DNA from: Thermoplasmata archaeon
GTDB lineage: Archaea > Thermoplasmatota > Thermoplasmata > Lutacidiplasmatales > UBA184
Length of the DNA: 62,196 nt
Direction of reading: 5' to 3'
NCBI GenBank assembly: GCA_027306505.1
Contig: DAHUZP010000064.1
Span: 1-62,196, forward strand
A program made the translations under genes and the position numbers. This document shows, piece by piece, positions 7,933 to 16,750 of the stretch. The notes under the pieces are model-generated. The model saw nothing but the letters and a program-made list of their open reading frames with translations, was not told where the DNA came from and made no database searches. How positions within the stretch are numbered: the first letter of the stretch is position 1; each line of letters begins with the position of its first letter.

Positions 7933-8478
7933 GTGGATGTCCAGCACGTCCGCATGTCGGCCCCTCCACCTGTTACGATCGTTCCGACCGTCCATCTTCG
8001 CAGCTCCCTATCGTCAGACCACCTTGACCGTGGAGGGAGAGGGCCAATCGGGGTGCACGACAGGGTACCGACGCTGGCCGCGTTCGCTCCAGCCCCGCCA
8101 GCCAGGTCCGCCCGTGCCCTTCCCACCACCCTCCGCGACTTCTACCTCGGCCTCATGCTGCTCGCCCTCGGGACGTTTCTCTGGGTCCTCTGTGGCCTCG
8201 CCCAGTTCTTCCTTCCTCCGGTCGGCGAAGGAAACGTCCTCTTCCTCTTCAGCGTTGAGAGCACAGGGGCCACGTTGACCCGGGTGGGTGTGATATTCGG
8301 GGCGTGGAGTGGGCCGACCCTTCGCCGCCTTCAGGCTCCCTCTCGGAGCTTCCAGCACCCGCCGTCGAGCTTCTTTCAGGCGTCAGCGGTGCCGCCACCA
8401 TCCCCCTGGAAGTTTCCCAAACCCTCCCTCCGTGATCGCACATGTTCGCCCCTGACCGCCCTGTGTCCATCAGTGTGA
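7933..8478 (+). CDS. Doubtful ORF containing a hydrophobic segment
   Basis: The GTG-started frame has one convincing part, about residues 64-125: TLRDFYLGLMLLALGTF and following residues form a transmembrane-like stretch, then a second hydrophobic strand (NVLFLFSVE). That part also shows high third-position GC. The first 60 and last 55 residues are low complexity and probably not coding. It may be the remnant of a short membrane protein. Confidence 0.25.
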   Translation: MDVQHVRMSAPPPVTIVPTVHLRSSLSSDHLDRGGRGPIGVHDRVPTLAAFAPAPPARSARALPTTLRDFYLGLMLLALGTFLWVLCGLAQFFLPPVGEGNVLFLFSVESTGATLTRVGVIFGAWSGPTLRRLQAPSRSFQHPPSSFFQASAVPPPSPWKFPKPSLRDRTCSPLTALCPSV

Positions 8479-8631
8479 GCTTTCGCTAACGACGGGGACA
8501 AGGCGGGCGTGGGGTATCGGGGGACCCTGATGGGTCCCCGGCGCCAACATCAGCGACCGGATACTTCGCCTGGAGGGCGTGAGGACGCCTGCAAACGTGG
8601 GGTATCCATAGCGGCTCCCTCCTTGCACCGC

Positions 8632-8994
8632 CTATGCGACGCCTCGTGGCTCAGGGGGTGGGCGGATCAAGCTCGGTTGCTCCGGAGTCAGGTGGGTGAA
8701 GGGGGTGCCGCGACGTGGGTGGGCGAAGGCGGTGCCCAAGATCTTGTGAGCGCCGACCATGACATCTGCTTGGCGCCCCTTCCTCTTCCCCTTCGCGGTC
8801 CATCTCACCGCAATGGGCTGGGCCAGCCGGATGGCCGCCCCGTCCGCCTTCACCGCGATGTAGTACGGTTCCCAGACGAGGCGGGCCTACAGGACCAGGT
8901 GGATCTCCCCTGGGGAGCTTTTGAGGTGATCCGCGACCAGCTTGGGGTCCGGTCGCTCTTCCGCAGGTCGTCCCTGGGCCCGGTGGGGCCCCAT
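8632..8994 (-). pseudogene. Possible decayed gene with an in-frame TAG
   Basis: From an ATG at 8994 the minus frame runs 35 codons, meets TAG at 8887-8889, then stays open to 8632. Both sides look like one protein: PDPKLVADHLKSSPGEIHLVL before, ARLVWEPYYIAVKADG after. An 8-G run just upstream of the ATG (8997-9006 region) could mark a frameshift from an older, longer gene. No family recognised. Confidence 0.3.
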
Positions 8995-9249
8995 GGCCGG
9001 GGGGGGCGAGGCGCTCCCTGTGGCCGTCTATCTCCATCTGGACCCGTTCGGGCCCGAGGCGTCTCCTGGTTGAGGATGCGCGCCTCGAGCCTAGGGCTTG
9101 TCGAGCTCCCGTCGGTCGGAAGGATGCATGTCCATACCCCCCCGCGCGCCCCGGCTCCCCATCGTCCATGGATGAGGGAGGATTCGCCAGCCGTACGATG
9201 GCCGGCCAGGCATGAGCGGCCTTATACCTCAGCCGGGCTCGCAGAGCCG

Positions 9250-9609
9250 ATGGTCGCCCACCCTTCCAACCCTCCTGAGGCTCGCAAGCACCTGCACGTG
9301 CGCCTCATGGATGAGAACGTCTCCATCTACGACCTCGTCACGGAGTACCTCCAGATGGCCGGGAAGGCCCCGGACTGGTACTGGCGGACGGTCGGTCGCC
9401 TGGAGGGTCAGGACGAGGAGAACATGGAGGAACTGCTCTCGAGCGCCTTCGAGGCAGGGGCCTGCTTCGCCCACGACCACCCTGAGGCAGTGCATTTCAA
9501 GTGGGTCACCGAGCGGGAGTGCGAAGCGGAGCGCAAGGCCCATGAGCGGCCGGAGCCCGCGGCCGAGGTCCAGAAGCGCGAGAAGGCGGCCCTCAGCCAC
9601 TACGCTTGA
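9250..9609 (+). CDS. Hypothetical soluble protein
   Basis: 119 residues from the ATG at 9250. The frame is open for 740 nt further upstream, but that part has no protein-like character. The kept part is acidic and helical (VSIYDLVTEYLQMAGKAPDW, EENMEELLSSAFEAG, then HDHPEAVHFKWVTERE), ending in a charged Glu/Lys helix. No family recognised and no membrane segment. It is 81 bp upstream of a membrane-protein gene on the same strand, so the two may be co-transcribed. Confidence 0.55.
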   Translation: MVAHPSNPPEARKHLHVRLMDENVSIYDLVTEYLQMAGKAPDWYWRTVGRLEGQDEENMEELLSSAFEAGACFAHDHPEAVHFKWVTERECEAERKAHERPEPAAEVQKREKAALSHYA

Positions 9610-9690
9610 GGCCACCCTCCGGACCTTCGCCCCCCCATTCTTTGTAGCAGGTCGGTCCTCTGCTGTACCCAGGCGCCTGAGGTCCATCGA

Positions 9691-10596
9691 GTGTCGCTCA
9701 CCATCCGTCTCGCCCTGCTCACCTTCGCGGTCGGGTTCGCGGTGGAGGGCGCGACGGAGGCCTACCAGTTCGCGAGCTACGGCTACCTGCACACGGGCTG
9801 GATCGGTCTCTACTACGTCGGCCTCGCTACGACCTGCATAGGCTTCTACCTCATGTACCGGGGTCGCCACGAGTGGAACGCCCTCCATCGGGAGAGCGTG
9901 CGCCGCAGCCACCGTTTCGCGTGGAGCGCCCTCGCGCTCTTCCTCGGGGCGATGGCCGCCATCGCGCTGCTCGCCCTGGCGCTCGGTCCCTCCTCCACCG
10001 ACAGGACGCCGCTCATCCTGGTGGCCCTGGTTGGGGCGGGGGTCGCCCTCGCTTTCGGGAACTTCTTCCTGGGGCTCGTGCTCCTCGTCCGACACCTGGT
10101 GAGCCGCTGGGGGCTCTACCTCGCCTGGGGGGCCTTCCTCTGGTCGCTGGGCGTCGCCGTGCTCACGGGGCTCGTCGTCGGTAGCGAGTTCCCGACCCTT
10201 CTTTCGGCCTTCTTCATCGACCCGCTCTCGCTCTTCGTCGCCTTCGCCCCGCTCGCCTTCACCATGGCCCCGCTCTTTGTCGCCTACGGGCTGTTCACGG
10301 TGGCCTACCTGGACGCGGAACGCAGGGTTCGCGCGGGGGCGAGCCCTTCCGTGGGGGCCAGGGAGAGCTCCGATGTACCGACCAAGGGACCTGAGGCCCG
10401 GTCCTCCTCGGCGCCCGTCACCCCTGCTGAGGGGTCGGAGACCCCCTCTCCGGGCGATGGTAAGCTCTCCGGGACGGTGAGCGGCCCTGAGCGCTCGAGC
10501 GGCTCGACGGAGGGCTCAGGGACCGGGGACCCGTCCCCCTTGGCCGTGTCCCCTCAGGGGGAGAGTACGGGAAGCTCTGGCCCCTCGAGGACCTGA
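9691..10596 (+). CDS. Multi-pass membrane protein with low-complexity tail
   Basis: 301 residues. Six hydrophobic segments can be seen: about 3-20, 35-52, 72-97, 106-130, 139-160 and 175-208. They are followed by about 90 hydrophilic residues rich in Ser, Pro, Glu and Gly that should face the cytoplasm. No catalytic motif was spotted, so this is a predicted integral membrane protein of unknown role. The 3' end overlaps the convergent taw1 gene by 43 nt, within the low-complexity tail. The start is probably the GTG at 9691. Confidence 0.65.
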   Translation: MSLTIRLALLTFAVGFAVEGATEAYQFASYGYLHTGWIGLYYVGLATTCIGFYLMYRGRHEWNALHRESVRRSHRFAWSALALFLGAMAAIALLALALGPSSTDRTPLILVALVGAGVALAFGNFFLGLVLLVRHLVSRWGLYLAWGAFLWSLGVAVLTGLVVGSEFPTLLSAFFIDPLSLFVAFAPLAFTMAPLFVAYGLFTVAYLDAERRVRAGASPSVGARESSDVPTKGPEARSSSAPVTPAEGSETPSPGDGKLSGTVSGPERSSGSTEGSGTGDPSPLAVSPQGESTGSSGPSRT

Positions 10597-11573
10597 ACCC
10601 TCTCGGTCCCGTCCGATCTCCGCTCACACGGCGCACGGCCAGGCAGCCACCGACGCTCCGGGTCCTTGGCCAAGAGGAGGACCTTCGACTCCGGTGATTC
10701 GTCCACGAGGGGGTAGCCGGTGAGCTCCGCGAGGCGGGTCGCGAACCGCCGGATGTCCTCGTGCTCCGGCACGTGGTCGCGCGTGAGCCGGTTCCGCGAC
10801 CGTCCCATGTAGACGTATCCCTTGGGCTCGATGAAGTCCGGTCGCGCGAGCTGGTCGAGCTCCGCGTACTGCTCCTCCCAGCCCAGGTTCCAGCCCTTGA
10901 CGAGGGTGTGCCGGATCACCCGTCGGGTCTTGAGCCCCCGCATGACCTCAAGGCTCTCCAGCAGACGGTCCCAAGCGTCCTCCTGGGCCGGCATGGTGAG
11001 ACGGCGGAAGATCTCCCGGTTGGGCGCGGTGACCGAGCAGTAGAGCTGGGTCGGAAGGGGGTCCAGGTGGCGCAGGGCGTCCGGATGCGTCCCGTTGGTG
11101 ACCAGGAACGTGGTGATGCCCCGTTCGTGGCAGAGCTGGAGGAACTCGGAGAGCATCGGATAGAGCGTGGGCTCCCCCGTGAGCGAGATCGCGACATGCC
11201 GAGGCTGCTTCGCCTCTTCCCAGCGCTCCCGGGTCACCTTGTCGTTCCCTCCGAAGCCGCTCAAAAGCGCCCGCTGGGCCTCCAACGAGCGGCGTAGGAC
11301 CGTTGCAGGGTCGTCGAACTCCTGCATCGTGTCCTCCTCCTCCCAGCCCTGGTAGCGCCAGCAGAAACGGCAATGCAGGTTGCACGCGTCGATGGAGGGG
11401 CTCATCTGCATGCATCGGTGGCTCTCTATCCCGTAGAAGCGTCCCTTGTAGCAGTGCCGTCCCTCGGTGAGGGCCTTCGTGGTCCAATAGCAGACCTTGA
11501 CCGCGGAGTGCTTACCGGTGAGCTGGTAGCCCTGCTCCTCCAGCTGCCCCCCGGAGAGGTCCTGATCTCCCAC
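10554..11573 (-). CDS. taw1: tRNA 4-demethylwyosine synthase (radical SAM)
   Basis: 339 residues. The radical-SAM triad CNLHCRFC appears near residue 62-69, after SPSIDACN, and is followed by WRYQGW, typical of Taw1/TYW1. The SAM-binding GEPTLYP and the VTNGTHPDAL strand follow in order. The enzyme condenses pyruvate with N1-methylguanosine-37 in tRNA-Phe to make the tricyclic 4-demethylwyosine. Length is in the usual archaeal range. The archaeal protein has no flavodoxin domain, and none is seen here. The GTG start at 11573 lies about 22-24 nt downstream of a TATA-like box, so the transcript is probably leaderless. Pathway partners Trm5 and Taw2 are not in the window. Confidence 0.93.
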   Translation of the reverse strand: MGDQDLSGGQLEEQGYQLTGKHSAVKVCYWTTKALTEGRHCYKGRFYGIESHRCMQMSPSIDACNLHCRFCWRYQGWEEEDTMQEFDDPATVLRRSLEAQRALLSGFGGNDKVTRERWEEAKQPRHVAISLTGEPTLYPMLSEFLQLCHERGITTFLVTNGTHPDALRHLDPLPTQLYCSVTAPNREIFRRLTMPAQEDAWDRLLESLEVMRGLKTRRVIRHTLVKGWNLGWEEQYAELDQLARPDFIEPKGYVYMGRSRNRLTRDHVPEHEDIRRFATRLAELTGYPLVDESPESKVLLLAKDPERRWLPGRAPCERRSDGTERVQVLEGPELPVLSP

Positions 11574-11594
11574 GCCCCCTCGACCCTTCGGGGG

Positions 11595-11600
11595 ATTTAT
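11595..11600 (-). promoter_or_regulatory. TATA-like box of taw1
   Basis: GATAAATC on the minus strand (core at 11595-11600), 22 nt before the GTG at 11573. This spacing is typical of archaeal leaderless genes. Confidence 0.5.
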
Positions 11601-11816
11601 CGGTTGAAAGGTCGGTCGTCCCGGAACGGGGCCTCCCTCGGACGGGCTTGGGGGCGGGTAGAGCGACCCCGCTCACCCGATGCGTCAGGGCGGGCCGCGT
11701 CAAGCTATCGTTCGCGCAGAGGTCGGGGCGGAGCCTCGAGGGGAGCCATGAGCTTCCCCGGTCATCCTGGCCGAAGGGAACATGCCCCCCCTGTTCAGCG
11801 GTCTCGCCCCGTGGGC

Positions 11817-12668
11817 TCACCCTTGGGGTTCCGCCGTCCTTCCGAAGGTCGCTGCGACGGCCGCGCCCAGGTTCCCCGGGCCGTTGTCCCCCCATAGGGT
11901 GTCGGACCGGCCGGGGGTCTCGAGCGCACCGGGGGGCCCGATGATGCGGGCCTCGGCCTTCTTCAGTCCGGTGCGACCACATTGGGGGCAGGCTTCAGGG
12001 GGGTACTCGAAGGAGACTCCACCTCCCGGTTGGGGTCGGTCGATCCGCTGAGGCGTCACGATCGGACGCGGTCCCCACCCCTGTCGTTGCGCGAGCGAGC
12101 TCAGCGAAGCTCGCAGTGCGACCGGGACCGGCTTCCCTGCCGCCTGCTCGAAGTCCCTGAGCTCTTCCAGCCGACCCAGGGGGTAGAGCGTCCGAGCGGT
12201 CTGCCAGGTGCATCGGCTCGCGACGAGGACCTCGATCTCTCTCGGCCGCAGGTTGACCGTCCCGCATGACGGGCACACGTTCAGCAGGACGTGCCACGCC
12301 TCGTAGGGGAGCGTGAACGCGGAGCCCAAGGGGAACGACTTCGCATCTTGGACCGCGTGGCCCAGGAAGTAGCCCGCGGTCAGCAGGTGGTCCCATGCGA
12401 CGTCGTACCAGATGGCCCGGGTCCCGACCGGTCCAGGGGGATCCATAGCCCCCCCCGGCAGCCGCGGTGGGGAATCGTTGATCGATCCCATCCCTCCAAA
12501 GAGCCCGAGGAAGGAAGTGATGTCCGATCGTTCCTTCCAGGACTTCGTCGCTTCGGTGACGAGCTCCAGCCACGAGGGCTGCTCCGCGATGCGGAGCATA
12601 TCCGCGAGGGCGTCGAGCACTCCCGGGAGCTGTGCTCGCGAACGGTCCAGCGAGAGGGGACCCGCCAT
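11817..12668 (-). CDS. Two-zinc-ribbon protein, function unknown
   Basis: 283 residues from the ATG at 12668. The frame can be read from 12878, but that part overlaps the upstream surface-protein gene, and the ATG follows GGGGACC. The N-terminal half is helical (LPGVLDALADMLRIAEQ). A CPSCGTVNLRPREIEVL site lies mid-chain and a CPQCGRTGLKKAE site near the C-terminus, each one half of a possible four-Cys zinc site. No catalytic motif recognised. It sits 86 bp downstream of the giant Kelch surface protein, which itself ends in a zinc ribbon. That might point to a shared pathway, but this is only positional. Confidence 0.65.
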   Translation of the reverse strand: MAGPLSLDRSRAQLPGVLDALADMLRIAEQPSWLELVTEATKSWKERSDITSFLGLFGGMGSINDSPPRLPGGAMDPPGPVGTRAIWYDVAWDHLLTAGYFLGHAVQDAKSFPLGSAFTLPYEAWHVLLNVCPSCGTVNLRPREIEVLVASRCTWQTARTLYPLGRLEELRDFEQAAGKPVPVALRASLSSLAQRQGWGPRPIVTPQRIDRPQPGGGVSFEYPPEACPQCGRTGLKKAEARIIGPPGALETPGRSDTLWGDNGPGNLGAAVAATFGRTAEPQG

Positions 12669-12754
12669 GGTCCCCGCAGTCACCCGGTTTACTTCAGAGC
12701 TTGGCCGTCCCGCCGGCGCGCTGCTCCACCTCTTCCGTCCGCGGGTGGGCGCGT

Positions 12755-15700
12755 CTACGTGAGCGGCTTGTGGCCGCGCAGCGTGTCCGTACGGCCCTCG
12801 ATCTGGAGCTTGGACCAGTCGAGCTCGCACGAGCGGCAGACGCCGCTCACGTCCAGGACGGAACCGCACAGGGGACACTTCCGTACGACGGGGGCCACAG
12901 GCGGGCTCGGTGCGGTCTCGGCAGGGGAAGCGACCCGGGCCTCGTCTCCCTCGACGGCCCCCAAGGGGGGTCCCGCAAGGGCGCTCGGCGGCGCAGGGCC
13001 CTGGGGGGACCCTCCCGGGAAGGTGCCCTCGTTCCCGAACGCCCCGGTTTCCACGGAGGGAGAGGATGAGACGGTCTCGCGCCCGGGCTCCTCGTCCGTT
13101 TCGAGGTAAGAACCATCACCAGGGGAGGGGACAGGTCCCTCCGAAGCCTTAGGTTCCTCCGTGGAGGGCACCGCGGGCGGCTCTTCCGTCGTTGCCTCTT
13201 CCTCCGACTCGACGCTCGCATCGCTGGAGCGTCGGAGGAAGTAGGGAAGAACGACCAACAGGATCAGGAGGCCGCCCACGACCAGCCCGACCACCAGGAA
13301 GCCTAGGGCCGTGGGGAGCCCCAGCACACTTCCGCCCCCGGAGGCGGAGCTCACGTTCCAGTGGAGGTCCGCGCTCGCCGAGTACCCCTGAGCGTCGGTC
13401 ACCTGGACATGGATCGTGAAGGTCCCGGTGCTCTGCGGGACGCAATAGGTGTGGGCGCTGTTGGCCAGATCGCAACCGGCCGGGAGCCCGGTGTAAACGT
13501 ACTCGTACGGTCCGACGCCACCCTTCACGAACACCGTGAAGGACGTGTTATCTCCCGGGCGTACCGTGGCTTGGGATGCATAGAACGCGCCGACGCTGGG
13601 GTCGGGCTCCACCGAGAGCGCGATGGAGAGGGGCGGAGGACCGGAGCTGACCCCCCGGCTGTCGGTCACGTACGCCTCGACATCCCAGGTCCCGGGGGCA
13701 GTGGGGCGGCAGAAGAACTGGGAGGAATCTCCAGGGGCGCAGCCGGTGGGGGGTCCCGACCAGGTGAACGTGTAATGACCGGACCCACCGATGCCGTGGG
13801 TGGAGAGCACCGAGGACCCCCCCAGGTCGATGACCATGGGGACGGCGATGGGAGGGGCGACGGAGGGTCGGCTGTCCACCTCGAGCGAGAGCGTGGGGGC
13901 GCCGACGGTGTTCCCGATACCGTCCGATACCGTCGCCCACAGCGCATAGGTCGCGTTCTGCGGGGACGAGGTGGGGGTGCAGGTGAGGACCCTCAGGTCC
14001 GAGGAGGTACACCCGGAGGGGAGCCCCCACCAGCTGAACGTATACGCGCCGCTCCCTCCCGTAGCGTTCACGGAGAGCACGACGGTCTGCCCGGAGTCCA
14101 AGGCATGGGGGGACGCCCAGACCGCGCTCACCATCGGCGGCACGTCGACCTGCAACGGCGAGGTGGGGGTGGAGACCGTGAACCCGGCACCATCGGTCAC
14201 CGTCACCCCGACCTGATAGGTGGTGTTCTGGGTGAGCAGGGCCGCGGAGGGCGAGCAGACGAGCTCGGGGGTATTCGAGGAGACGCAGCCCGCCGGCAGG
14301 CCGGTCCACTGGAATCGGTAGGCGCCCGCGCCCCGGGTCACGGTGACCGAGAAGGTGACGTTCTGCCCGGCGTCTATCGTGGTCCGAGAGACCGAGACCG
14401 GTGAGACGATCGGGTCCAGGTTCACCGGGAGGAAGAGGAAGCCGCTTGTCGCGGTCAGACCGTTCGCGTCGGTCAGGTTCACGAAGATCCGGGCCGTAGA
14501 ATTGGTCGTGAGCCCCGTCGGGGTGCACAAGCTGGAGGGCGCGTTCGCGCTGGAGCAACCGCTTGGAAGCCCCCACCACCGGAAGACGTAACCCCCCGTG
14601 CCTCCGCCCGCCGTCACGTGGAGGCGGAAGGATTGCCCCAGGTCCACCGAGCTCACGTTCGCGACGGGGGTACCGAGGGTGGGAGAGGTGATCACCAGGA
14701 GCGAGACGGTCCCGCTCGTGACCGTGAACCCGTTCGAATCCACGACCTGGGCCGCGATGGCGTAGGTGGAGTTGCCGGCGAGCCCGGCGGGCACGCAAGC
14801 GAGATCGGGCGAGTTCTGGCTCGTGCAGCCGGGGGGCAGGCCGGTCCAGTTCCAGAGGTAACTTCCGCTCCCGTTCGCCGCCTTGGAGGTCAGGTTCACC
14901 TGAGCGCCCCCCTCGACCGTGGTTCGCGAGGCGATGGGGGTCCACACTTTCGGGTCGGAGTCCACCACGTAGGGAAGGACCGTGCCTACCGCCCTCCCCC
15001 CGTTGCGGTCCGTCACGTTCGCGGTCACGTTGTAGGTGGAGTTCACCGTCAGACCGGTCGGAAGGCAGGAGACTACACGGTAGGAGGTACCCGTGCAGCC
15101 CGGGGGCAGTCCTTTCCACGTGTAGACGTACCCACCGGCCCCGCCCGAAGTGGGGGCGGTGAGCGTCAGGCTCTGACCCGAGTCGGCGCCGCCGGACGCG
15201 GGCGAGCCGACGAGGGTCCCCAGGGTGGGGAGGGAGTAGATGACCAGGTTCAGCACAGGGCTGCGGACGCGGAACCCGTTGGAGTCGTTCACCTGGACAT
15301 AGAGCGGGAAGGTGGAGTTCGACAGGATCCCGGAGGGGATGCAGGAGAGAGGGTCCGTGTTGGAGCTCAGACAGTTCGTCGGCAACCCGGTCCAGGAGTA
15401 GGCGAAGGGGGCGGTCCCGCCCGTGACCACGCTCGAGAGCGTCACCGATTGTCCGCTGTCCAGCGAGAACGGGCTCGCGGTGGGCGTGCCCGCAGAGAGC
15501 CCGTAGTGGAAGCTCCAGGTGTCGGCGAGAGGCGTCCCGTCGGTCCCCCCGTAGAGGAGCACCACCCCATCCATGGGATCGTCGACCATCGGGGCGTCCG
15601 CCCTGGCCCCGGGCGTGGTCCCCACCGTGAGCGCGCTCACGGTGCCCCCGAGCTCCTCCCACAGGTCAGACCTGTACGTCGAGGTGGAACGGTTGTAGCC

Positions 15701-16714
15701 GCCGAAGACGACCACGAACCCGTCAGAGCTCGAGTAGGCGATCGCCCCTCCCTCCCTCGCGGGAAGGGGGCAGTTCGCACAGGTCTTGCTCCAGCCGCTC
15801 GCGGTGAAGGTCCAGGCGTCGGTCAGGTCCGACGTGCCCTGCGTCCCGCCGTAGAGGACCAGCTCGTGGTCCGCGCCATCGTACGCCATGGATGCGTTCA
15901 TGCGTGCCGGGGGCGCGCAGGAGGGCGAACACACCGAGGTCCAGATCCCGGCCTGGTAGTTCCACATGTCGCCCAAGGGGCAGGTGGCCCCACAGCCCCC
16001 GTAGAGGAGGGCGGCGTTGTTGGAGACATCGTAGACGAACGAGGCTCCGTCCCGGGCGGGAGGTGCACAGCTCGAGCAGAGCTGGGTCCAGGTCCCCCCT
16101 CGGTAGGTCCACGTGTCGTCGAGGTAGCTGCCTCCGAACCCTCCGAAGAGCACCACGTACTGGTCGCCCGGGTCGTAGGTCATCGCGGCCCAGGCCCGCG
16201 CCGAGGGGCCACAGTTCGCACAGACCTCGCTCCAGACACCGCCACGGTAGCTCCAGGTGGCCGCATTGTACGCTCCAGAGGTGCTGTTGATGCCGCCAAA
16301 GAGGAGCACGTAGCCGTCCACGTTGTCGAAGGCCATGGACGCCCCTTCGAGCTCGCCAGGGCCGCACTTCTGGCAGACCTGGGTCCACCCCGCCGCCATC
16401 GGTCGACCGGTCGCTGGACCCCAGGCGGCGGAGCGAGCTGTTCCGGCGGGCTCGAACCCCCCGCTGTCCAGGGTCCGCGCCCCGGCTCGGAGCGATGGAA
16501 GTCCCGCGGGTCGCCCGTCCCCCGTTCCTGCACCCGAAACGGAGGCAAAGGAGAGGAGCGTGCCCAGGAGAAGACAAGCGACGACCAGGACGACCGACAC
16601 GACGAGGACGAGAGGTCGACGTATCGGGGACGTCCGCGCGTGAGCGTTGGTCCCGGTGAGAAGGGCACCCAGAGATGGCCTGCCCCTGACCCCTTCCGTT
16701 GCTCCCCCTGGCAT
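12755..16714 (-). CDS. Giant Kelch plus Ig/PKD-like surface protein with a cytoplasmic zinc ribbon
   Basis: 1319 residues. A signal anchor or signal peptide lies near 33-60. Six Kelch-type blades follow (about 90-400), each with a hydrophobic LLFGG, VVLFGG or LLYGG strand, then eight Ig/PKD-like repeats (about 405-1120). Each repeat has an SGQxVxL-like strand and a WxGLPxGC loop with a second Cys shortly after, probably a disulfide. One membrane helix (about 1143-1166) is followed by an acidic/Pro/Ser tail ending in CPLCGSVLDVSGVCRSCEL, a two-CxxC zinc ribbon that should be inside the cell. Likely an adhesin or cell-wall-like surface protein, Asn/Thr-rich and so probably glycosylated. The cytoplasmic zinc ribbon on a surface protein is unusual. 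Confidence 0.85.
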   Translation of the reverse strand: MPGGATEGVRGRPSLGALLTGTNAHARTSPIRRPLVLVVSVVLVVACLLLGTLLSFASVSGAGTGDGRPAGLPSLRAGARTLDSGGFEPAGTARSAAWGPATGRPMAAGWTQVCQKCGPGELEGASMAFDNVDGYVLLFGGINSTSGAYNAATWSYRGGVWSEVCANCGPSARAWAAMTYDPGDQYVVLFGGFGGSYLDDTWTYRGGTWTQLCSSCAPPARDGASFVYDVSNNAALLYGGCGATCPLGDMWNYQAGIWTSVCSPSCAPPARMNASMAYDGADHELVLYGGTQGTSDLTDAWTFTASGWSKTCANCPLPAREGGAIAYSSSDGFVVVFGGYNRSTSTYRSDLWEELGGTVSALTVGTTPGARADAPMVDDPMDGVVLLYGGTDGTPLADTWSFHYGLSAGTPTASPFSLDSGQSVTLSSVVTGGTAPFAYSWTGLPTNCLSSNTDPLSCIPSGILSNSTFPLYVQVNDSNGFRVRSPVLNLVIYSLPTLGTLVGSPASGGADSGQSLTLTAPTSGGAGGYVYTWKGLPPGCTGTSYRVVSCLPTGLTVNSTYNVTANVTDRNGGRAVGTVLPYVVDSDPKVWTPIASRTTVEGGAQVNLTSKAANGSGSYLWNWTGLPPGCTSQNSPDLACVPAGLAGNSTYAIAAQVVDSNGFTVTSGTVSLLVITSPTLGTPVANVSSVDLGQSFRLHVTAGGGTGGYVFRWWGLPSGCSSANAPSSLCTPTGLTTNSTARIFVNLTDANGLTATSGFLFLPVNLDPIVSPVSVSRTTIDAGQNVTFSVTVTRGAGAYRFQWTGLPAGCVSSNTPELVCSPSAALLTQNTTYQVGVTVTDGAGFTVSTPTSPLQVDVPPMVSAVWASPHALDSGQTVVLSVNATGGSGAYTFSWWGLPSGCTSSDLRVLTCTPTSSPQNATYALWATVSDGIGNTVGAPTLSLEVDSRPSVAPPIAVPMVIDLGGSSVLSTHGIGGSGHYTFTWSGPPTGCAPGDSSQFFCRPTAPGTWDVEAYVTDSRGVSSGPPPLSIALSVEPDPSVGAFYASQATVRPGDNTSFTVFVKGGVGPYEYVYTGLPAGCDLANSAHTYCVPQSTGTFTIHVQVTDAQGYSASADLHWNVSSASGGGSVLGLPTALGFLVVGLVVGGLLILLVVLPYFLRRSSDASVESEEEATTEEPPAVPSTEEPKASEGPVPSPGDGSYLETDEEPGRETVSSSPSVETGAFGNEGTFPGGSPQGPAPPSALAGPPLGAVEGDEARVASPAETAPSPPVAPVVRKCPLCGSVLDVSGVCRSCELDWSKLQIEGRTDTLRGHKPLT

Positions 16715-16750
16715 CGCAGGTCCTTCAAGAGACTCCTCTGGGCCAAGAAG

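Larger units (their letters stand above)
7816..9249. other. Gene-poor stretch of 1.4 kb with possible gene remnants
   Basis: Neither strand shows an ordinary gene. Two weak candidates are listed separately (7933-8478 plus strand, 8632-8994 minus strand). The uneven third-position GC and scattered stops suggest decayed sequence. Confidence 0.45.
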
